Part shown: in pieces, positions 6,389 through 10,837 of the stretch | How positions within the stretch are numbered: position 1 is the first letter of the stretch | Layout of the letters: the number at the start of each line of letters is the position of its first letter | Assembly (NCBI GenBank): GCA_004298625.1 | Contig: SCSY01000021.1 | Span: forward strand, 1 to 10,837 | Origin: Nitrospirota bacterium | GTDB lineage: Bacteria > Nitrospirota > Thermodesulfovibrionia > Thermodesulfovibrionales > UBA1546 | Length of the DNA stretch: 10,837 nt | Reading direction: 5' to 3' | Position numbers and translations under genes: made by a program | The notes under the pieces: generated by a model | Database searches by the model: none | Seen by the model: only the letters and a program-made list of their open reading frames with translations | What the model was told of the DNA's origin: nothing

Positions 6389-7699
6389 TTATCTAATCTT
6401 CCTGCTCCACTCTCTTGCCTTTGAAATTATTTCTCCTTCATCGGCAGAGCAGGGTTTCCTATTGACCACAACAAGCTTGCCATTTACAAACACGGACTCT
6501 ACATCCGACGCCATTGAAGAATAAGCGATATGGGAATAAATATCATAAAGAGGAGTGAGATGTGGTTTGTCAAGATTCATAATGACAATGTCTGCGGCCT
6601 TTCCTTTTTCAAGGCTTCCGGTTATCTTCCCAAGTCCCAGAACTTCTGCTCCCAATCTTGTTGCCATTAAGAGCGCTGTCTTTGCATCAAGCACGGTAGG
6701 GTCATTCGATACCGCCTTGTGAACCTTTGCAGCAGTTGACATCTCGCTTAAAATATTGAGGTCATTGTTGCTTGCTGCGCCGTCCGTTCCGAATGCAACT
6801 TTGATCCCTGCCCTGAGCATCTGCGGAACAGGAGTAATTCCCGATCCGAGTTTCAGATTGCTCTCGATGCAGTGTGAAACACCCACCTTATGCCTCGCAA
6901 GCATCTGAATCTCATTTTCATCGAGCCAGACACAGTGCACTGCGACTATTTTTTCATAGAGTAATCCGAGGCTGTACAGATGGTCAATAGGCCTCCTGCC
7001 GTATTTTTTCTGTATGTCTTCAACCTCCCACCTTGTCTCTGAAAGGTGAATATGAATCGGAACATCGTGTTTATCGGCAAGCTTCTTTATCTTTTTTAAT
7101 GTCTCCGGGCCGCATGCATACGCAGAATGCGGAGCAATGCAGGGAGTTATAAGCTCATCACCCTTCCATTTTTCTATGAATTTTTCCGCATTGCCGAGAT
7201 ATTCATCGGCATTCTTTCCCGAGATCGTCGGGAAGTCAACGATACCTGCGCCGAGGACTGCCCTCATGCCGATTTTTTTTGCGGCATTGCCGGAGGCATC
7301 CTCAAAAAAATACATATCACTGTAAGTCGTGATTCCGGCCTTAAGCATCTCAAGGCACGCAAGTTCAGTCGCATCGGATACAAATTCAGGGCTGAGCCAT
7401 TTACTCTCAGCAGGCCAGATATATTTTTCGAGCCATTCTTTCAGCGGCAGGTCATCGGCCATTCCTCTGAAATAGACCATTGCGGCATGGGTGTGGGTGT
7501 TTATAAGTCCAGGCAATACTGCCCTGTTTTTGCCCGGGATTATTTTCTTTGAGAGATATTTTTTTGAGATGTCTTTATATTGTCCGACATCAACTATCGC
7601 CTCGCCCTTAACAGCAACTGCTCCATCCTTTATAACCGAATAGCTTTCATCCATCGGAAGGACATAGTCGCCGCGAATAATATAGTCAGCTTGTTGCAA
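6389..7699 (-). CDS. mtaD: 5-methylthioadenosine/S-adenosylhomocysteine deaminase
   Basis: A cytoplasmic amidohydrolase of 436 residues that deaminates MTA and/or SAH to the inosine analogues, part of S-adenosylmethionine by-product recycling. Family features are in place: the metal pair H69/H71 in GLINTHTHAA, a substrate-region WxxxYIWPAE motif (E98), H191 in APHSAYAC, metal His H218 and catalytic E221 in HIHLSET, and metal/catalytic D306 in AFGTDGAASNNDLN. The N- and C-terminal flanks form the usual composite beta-domain (ending with GSLEKGKAADIVIMNL). The start is TTG, supported by AGGAG 6 bases upstream. Related deaminases act on 5'-deoxyadenosine or other adenosine derivatives, so the exact substrate is less certain than the family. 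It lies 143 bases downstream of the nrfD-like gene and probably has its own promoter. Confidence 0.88.
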   Translation of the reverse strand: MQQADYIIRGDYVLPMDESYSVIKDGAVAVKGEAIVDVGQYKDISKKYLSKKIIPGKNRAVLPGLINTHTHAAMVYFRGMADDLPLKEWLEKYIWPAESKWLSPEFVSDATELACLEMLKAGITTYSDMYFFEDASGNAAKKIGMRAVLGAGIVDFPTISGKNADEYLGNAEKFIEKWKGDELITPCIAPHSAYACGPETLKKIKKLADKHDVPIHIHLSETRWEVEDIQKKYGRRPIDHLYSLGLLYEKIVAVHCVWLDENEIQMLARHKVGVSHCIESNLKLGSGITPVPQMLRAGIKVAFGTDGAASNNDLNILSEMSTAAKVHKAVSNDPTVLDAKTALLMATRLGAEVLGLGKITGSLEKGKAADIVIMNLDKPHLTPLYDIYSHIAYSSMASDVESVFVNGKLVVVNRKPCSADEGEIISKAREWSRKIR

Positions 7700-7705
7700 G
7701 TTGCT

Positions 7706-7710
7706 CTCCT
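7706..7710 (-). promoter_or_regulatory. Ribosome-binding site supporting the TTG start of mtaD
   Basis: AGGAG on the minus strand is followed by GCAAC-type spacing of 6 bases and then TTG at 7699-7697. No ATG or GTG at a better distance is in frame, and the TTG gives the expected amidohydrolase N-terminus (beta-strand residues before the first metal motif). Confidence 0.7.
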
Positions 7711-7746
7711 TTTATCCCCTCTCAATTCGATGGAAATGATTAAGAG

Positions 7747-7776
7747 ATGTTACCAGATAGAAATAAGGGTTAGCAA
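7747..7776 (-). promoter_or_regulatory. Weak candidate promoter for mtaD
   Basis: On the minus strand TTGCTA (7776-7771) and TAACAT (7752-7747) are separated by 18 bases, each matching four of six consensus positions. It would place transcription start about 40 bases before the mtaD TTG. No riboswitch or terminator is recognised in the 7700-7842 gap. Confidence 0.25.
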
Positions 7777-7842
7777 GGGATTTAGTGAAACGATAACATT
7801 TCAGCGAGGGGGTATTGACAGCCGGTTGAACTCTATTTTTTT

Positions 7843-9099
7843 CTAATGCCCTGCGGGTTTTTCTTTTGAATCGAACACAGGGAATATCTTGGCTATTATC
7901 CAGAAGAGCGCAAACGGCATAACAAAGATGCCGACTGCGCCGCCAAGGCCTTCCTTGAATGTCTCCCAGTCATGAGGAATGAGCGGCATTATATATTCCA
8001 TATATCCTGAGAGCGTTAATGAGAATGCCTGCCCTCCGATAACTACGTTCCACCTCATCATGAATACGCCCATCATTGCAAGGGCCAGCCCGATGGAAGC
8101 CCTTCTGATCGTAAGCCCAGGGATCAAAAAAAGTATAAAAGGCACAAGATTCCCAAGCGTATACTGGAGTAAAAATATGTTTGCAAAGTCCTTTTGATAA
8201 ATAACAGTGCGCAGTATATCCCAGTGCTTGACGGCGGTATACCCCCTGAATACAAGGTCGAGGAGCTCGAGTGTTATGGCAAATATCATAAACAATATAA
8301 GATATTTTGCCGTAATCTTTATAACGCCGATCTCGGCGCCCTTAACCTCTTCAAGGCTCATCATCCAGGGTTTTCTCTGTGATTTCACCTTTATCTTTCT
8401 TGCCTCCATCACAATTATATAAGTCAGCATGCAAAGGGCAATGCCCGACACTATTGCGGACATTATGAATATAACAGGCATCAGCGGAGTCATCCATAAT
8501 GCATTTGCCTTAACAGATCCGAATATGAAGCCTGCATACCCATGGAGGAAACACGCAACCGGTATCCCGACCGCTGCGAGGATTTTTATCGCCTTTTCAT
8601 CTTTTTTGAGGGACTCCTCGCTTATGTCATATACGCCGAGGGTCAGGGAACAGAAAATCAGGAATTTTATCCATTCAAGCAACCCCTTATCCTTTTTCTC
8701 CTTCAATGGCAATGCCACTTCGACAAAATGTTTTCTGTACAAAAACCAGAGTTCGGATGCAACGATGGCCCCGTAGGAGAAAAATACTATTCCAAAGGCG
8801 GCAATGGCTGATGTGAAATGAGGCGTCATGAACACGTTTATGCCCCTGAACGGATGCTGGAGATGGAGGACTATAGGCATCGGAGCGGCAAATAAAAGCG
8901 CAAATGAAAACACGAGCGCGAACCTTGCCATCTCCTTCAGTTCCTTTATCCCGAAGACATGATACAGGGAGGAAAGCACAAATGCTCCTGCAACAAGGCC
9001 TGTCATAAAAGGATACATCACGATCTGGATGCTCCAGTAAATGTATTCATTGGGATAGACAAAGAGTTCTTTGAGCGTCCATAATTCGCCGTGAACCAT
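7843..9099 (-). CDS. NrfD/PsrC-family quinone-interacting integral membrane protein
   Basis: This 418-residue, very hydrophobic protein is the membrane subunit of a respiratory oxidoreductase; NrfD-family proteins exchange electrons between membrane quinone and an attached ferredoxin subunit. About eight to ten membrane segments are seen, the clearest near 24-48, 58-80, 96-120, 170-190, 205-232, 262-284, 305-328, 334-354 and 385-406. Family-type motifs include HGYAGFIFGSVKANALW (about 186-202) and MMRWNVVIGGQ (347-357). The ATG directly follows the stop of the ferredoxin gene with no gap, and its AGGAGG site (9113-9108) lies inside the last ferredoxin codons, so translation is probably coupled. 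It is the last gene of the four-gene redox operon. DsrP, TtrC, PsrC and Cbc-type subunits share this fold; sequence inspection does not separate them. Confidence 0.93.
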   Translation of the reverse strand: MVHGELWTLKELFVYPNEYIYWSIQIVMYPFMTGLVAGAFVLSSLYHVFGIKELKEMARFALVFSFALLFAAPMPIVLHLQHPFRGINVFMTPHFTSAIAAFGIVFFSYGAIVASELWFLYRKHFVEVALPLKEKKDKGLLEWIKFLIFCSLTLGVYDISEESLKKDEKAIKILAAVGIPVACFLHGYAGFIFGSVKANALWMTPLMPVIFIMSAIVSGIALCMLTYIIVMEARKIKVKSQRKPWMMSLEEVKGAEIGVIKITAKYLILFMIFAITLELLDLVFRGYTAVKHWDILRTVIYQKDFANIFLLQYTLGNLVPFILFLIPGLTIRRASIGLALAMMGVFMMRWNVVIGGQAFSLTLSGYMEYIMPLIPHDWETFKEGLGGAVGIFVMPFALFWIIAKIFPVFDSKEKPAGH

Positions 9100-9882
9100 C
9101 TACCTTACCTCCTTGCTCAGTCCGCGATAATAGACCTGCGGTTTTGTGCCGAATTCGTCTTTTAACACAGAAACCCTCTCGATCCTTATAATCTTCCCTA
9201 CCTCGTCAGCAGGGTCATTTATATTGCCTATCATCCTTGCGCCGAACGGACATGCCTCCACGCAGGCTGTCTTCATCCCCTTTTTTATCCTGTGATAGCA
9301 GAAATTGCATTTTTCAGCGGTCCCGTATGCCGGGTGGAAGAATCTGACCCCATAGGGGCAGGCCATTATGCAGTATCCGCATCCTATGCACCACTTCCTG
9401 TCTACAAGCACAACCCCGTCATCTGTCTGGTATGTAGCTCCGACAGGACATACCTGAACGCAGGGCGGGTTTTCGCACTGGTTGCAAAGTTTAGGGACAA
9501 AAAATGCCTTTTCTATGTCGTCTTTCTTAATCTCCTCTAACTTCCCGTGTCCGAGTTCGATCTTGTCGGTAATAAATCCGTCTCTGGCCGCTTTAGGAGA
9601 ATCGGCAAAGACCTTTCCGTCTTTAGTAAGAACATATCTTTCAACCCATGTTCTTGAAACATTCGCGTCATAAGGTGTTTCGTTTTCCAGCTTGCACGCC
9701 CTTACGCAAAGACCGCACCCGACACATTTCTGAGTATCGACCAGGAAACCCCAACGCACTTTCTTTGTATCTTTTGAGGCAAAAAGTCTTGAAGGATTTA
9801 TAATCTCTATTGCTGTGAGGGGGACAGCTATTGCCGCAATCCCCTGCAATGAATATTTAATGAAATCTCTTCTTGTTATCAT
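9100..9882 (-). CDS. Tat-exported ferredoxin-type subunit with four [4Fe-4S] sites (NrfC/DsrO/TtrB-like)
   Basis: The 260-residue protein begins with a twin-arginine signal (TRRDFIK, R4-R5, followed by a hydrophobic stretch about 11-28), so it is expected on the periplasmic face. Sixteen cysteines form four cluster sites: C53/56/59/63, C133/136/141/145, C165/168/171/175 and C192/195/207/211. This is the architecture of the electron-wire subunits of NrfD-linked enzymes. The likely role is carrying electrons between the NrfD-type partner encoded immediately downstream and the cytochromes encoded upstream. The ATG overlaps the stop of the tetrahaem cytochrome gene (ATGA, 9879-9882), with GGAG 8 bases upstream. 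The exact subfamily cannot be fixed without phylogeny. Confidence 0.94.
   Translation of the reverse strand: MITRRDFIKYSLQGIAAIAVPLTAIEIINPSRLFASKDTKKVRWGFLVDTQKCVGCGLCVRACKLENETPYDANVSRTWVERYVLTKDGKVFADSPKAARDGFITDKIELGHGKLEEIKKDDIEKAFFVPKLCNQCENPPCVQVCPVGATYQTDDGVVLVDRKWCIGCGYCIMACPYGVRFFHPAYGTAEKCNFCYHRIKKGMKTACVEACPFGARMIGNINDPADEVGKIIRIERVSVLKDEFGTKPQVYYRGLSKEVR
9108..9113 (-). promoter_or_regulatory. Ribosome-binding site of the nrfD-like gene, inside the ferredoxin gene
   Basis: AGGAGG on the minus strand is read as part of the Lys-Glu-Val codons at the ferredoxin C-terminus and lies 8 bases from the ATG at 9099. With the TAG-ATG junction it indicates translational coupling of the two subunits. 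Confidence 0.75.
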
Positions 9883-10352
9883 TTTAAACTCTCCAGAGAA
9901 GGCTTATGTGGGTTATGGCAGTTGACACATTCGATCCCCGGGTTGTGTTTATCAGGGTCTATTCCCCTTATTTTTGACCTGTCGCTCTGCATATAAGGCA
10001 GGTATGAATGGCATCTGAGGCACTGTTCCCTGCTCCTGTTGATATCCAGTTTAGCCGGATTTTCAGGATGGTCTATTGCAGGGCCGTGGCAGTTCTCGCA
10101 CTGTATGATCGCATGAGGGGTCTGCATTATCGAGGAATAATTGTCACTGTGGCAGTCCTTGCAATAACCGGAAGATCTGTATTTTACCTTGAATTCTTTC
10201 CAGTAGTTCTCGTCGCTTTTGTTGTACCAGCCATACATATAGCCCTTCTCATGTACGCCGAAGCTTTCAGGCACAATAAAAACTCTGACAATAAGTATAA
10301 TGGCGACAATGCCTATCACCGCATACAGCGGACGCCAGATATGACTTTTCAT
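9879..10352 (-). CDS. Membrane-anchored tetrahaem cytochrome c
   Basis: The 157-residue protein has one N-terminal hydrophobic segment (about 8-28) acting as an uncleaved signal anchor, then a periplasmic domain with four CXXCH haem sites at 64-68 (CKDCH), 85-89 (CENCH), 111-115 (CLRCH) and 142-146 (CVNCH). Extra histidines (H34, H80, H95, H136, H149) are enough to supply distal ligands, for example H80 in TPHA and H149 in NPHKP. It most likely passes electrons between the ferredoxin/NrfD pair and the multihaem cytochrome encoded upstream. Its stop overlaps the ferredoxin start by 4 bases. The ATG is the only good start before the anchor; its GGGAGGG site is 11 bases away and lies in a predicted hairpin loop. 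It does not look like NapC/NrfH, which have a different haem-site layout. Confidence 0.9.
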   Translation of the reverse strand: MKSHIWRPLYAVIGIVAIILIVRVFIVPESFGVHEKGYMYGWYNKSDENYWKEFKVKYRSSGYCKDCHSDNYSSIMQTPHAIIQCENCHGPAIDHPENPAKLDINRSREQCLRCHSYLPYMQSDRSKIRGIDPDKHNPGIECVNCHNPHKPSLESLK

Positions 10353-10357
10353 TAATG

Positions 10358-10376
10358 GGCTAACCCTCCCTCAGCC
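10358..10376 (-). promoter_or_regulatory. Hairpin presenting the ribosome-binding site of the tetrahaem cytochrome in its loop
   Basis: On the minus strand GGCTGAGGGAGGGTTAGCC can form a six-pair stem (GGCTGA with TTAGCC, one G-U pair) with GGGAGGG as a seven-base loop. The ATG begins 5 bases after the stem. No run of T follows, so it is not a standard terminator. Exposure of the binding site and shortening of the effective spacing are plausible effects, but this is inferred from the sequence alone. Confidence 0.35.
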
Positions 10377-10406
10377 AATCATAGCACTTTAATTCAGGCT
10401 TTACTA

Positions 10407-10837
10407 TCAGGAACCAATAAATTTTTTCGGCTCTTTATATTCATGGCACTTTACACAGTCTTTCTTCGCCTGAGCCTCGGTTACTCTCCATATGTGCGGC
10501 TTGTGGCAGTCTTTGCACTTCATATTCATTCCCTTTACGTGCAGTTCATGTTTCCCCACGCTCAGCTCACTGCCGTGGCATCTCAGGCAGTCACCCATAT
10601 CGGGTTTGACCTTTGTATGAGGTTTGTGGCATGTGTAACAATTAAACTGCATAGGAGCCTTGTCAGGCACATTTATCTTTGTTGCTTTTTTTATAAGCTC
10701 CTGTGACGGCTGGAAATGCCTCACGTCTATCGTCCCGTCGGCTATCAATTCTTTTCTCACCGATTCAGGCCCGTGACAGAAAAGGCATTTTTTCCTCCCC
10801 GGCCTCAGGTCGCTTGTGCGGTCTGTATGACAGTTAA
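10407..10837 (-). CDS. Multihaem cytochrome c, C-terminal part (N-terminus beyond right edge)
   Basis: The reading frame is open from the stop at 10407-10409 to the right edge, giving 142 visible codons and a partial one. Five complete CXXCH haem sites are seen at visible residues 17-21 (CLFCH), 66-70 (CYTCH), 83-87 (CLRCH), 107-111 (CKDCH) and 127-131 (CVKCH). The frame enters with NCH, whose preceding partial codon ends in TT, fitting the tail of a sixth site. The CHKPH context around two sites is typical of doubled-CXXCH cytochromes. The GTG at 10760 lies inside the coding region, between haem sites, and is not the gene start. The protein is presumably periplasmic, but its signal peptide is outside the window. 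It is the first visible gene of the redox operon, 54 bases before the tetrahaem cytochrome. Confidence 0.9.
   Translation of the reverse strand, partial: NCHTDRTSDLRPGRKKCLFCHGPESVRKELIADGTIDVRHFQPSQELIKKATKINVPDKAPMQFNCYTCHKPHTKVKPDMGDCLRCHGSELSVGKHELHVKGMNMKCKDCHKPHIWRVTEAQAKKDCVKCHEYKEPKKFIGS

Noticed and set aside
7815..7820. Plus-strand TTGACA between the nrfD-like gene and mtaD
   Set aside because: No -10 at suitable distance and no plus-strand gene follows.
7700..7842. SAM or SAH riboswitch upstream of mtaD
   Set aside because: The metabolic link is tempting, but no recognisable riboswitch core or extended pairing is seen, only a few short complementary segments.
10407..10760. A complete 117-residue cytochrome gene starting at GTG 10760
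   Set aside because: The frame stays open upstream to the window edge and carries another CLFCH haem site and part of a further one, so 10760 is an internal codon.

Overview
The window looks like a stretch of chromosome from an anaerobic or facultatively respiring bacterium of moderate GC content (about 45% by eye). Multihaem cytochromes next to an NrfD-type membrane protein and a Tat-exported iron-sulfur protein, together with the style of the AccA, DnaE and RecR sequences, suggest Nitrospirota (Thermodesulfovibrionia-like) or a neighbouring Desulfobacterota lineage. This placement is inferred from protein style; no rRNA or other taxonomic marker is present.

Left part (1-4827). A nucleotidyltransferase-fold gene runs off the left edge on the minus strand, with two palindromes upstream of it. 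Next, also on the minus strand, comes a housekeeping pair in the order dnaE then accA (replicative DNA polymerase III alpha, then the carboxyltransferase alpha subunit of acetyl-CoA carboxylase), the same order as in E. coli. The dnaE/accA junction is filled by a CAGTG-type tandem repeat that folds into a long imperfect hairpin.

Middle (4828-7842). A 307-base intergenic region separates dnaE from the divergent plus-strand recR. It holds a good recR promoter candidate and a short amber-interrupted minus-strand reading frame that may be a gene remnant. recR converges with an unnamed 195-residue protein (coiled coil, membrane segment, Cys/His-rich conserved domain). Upstream of that gene lies mtaD (5-methylthioadenosine/S-adenosylhomocysteine deaminase), which starts at TTG behind a strong ribosome-binding site.

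Right part (7843-10837). A tight minus-strand operon reads, in transcription order: multihaem cytochrome c (cut by the right edge), membrane-anchored tetrahaem cytochrome c, Tat-exported ferredoxin with four [4Fe-4S] sites, and NrfD-family quinone-interacting membrane protein. The genes overlap by 4 bases or abut exactly. Together they have the composition of a quinone/cytochrome c oxidoreductase: NrfD exchanges electrons with membrane quinone, the FeS protein forms the wire, and the cytochromes connect to a periplasmic partner. No molybdopterin or other terminal catalytic subunit is visible inside the window, so substrate and direction of electron flow cannot be assigned from what is here. 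The ORF at the right end continues past the edge; the GTG at 10760 is internal.
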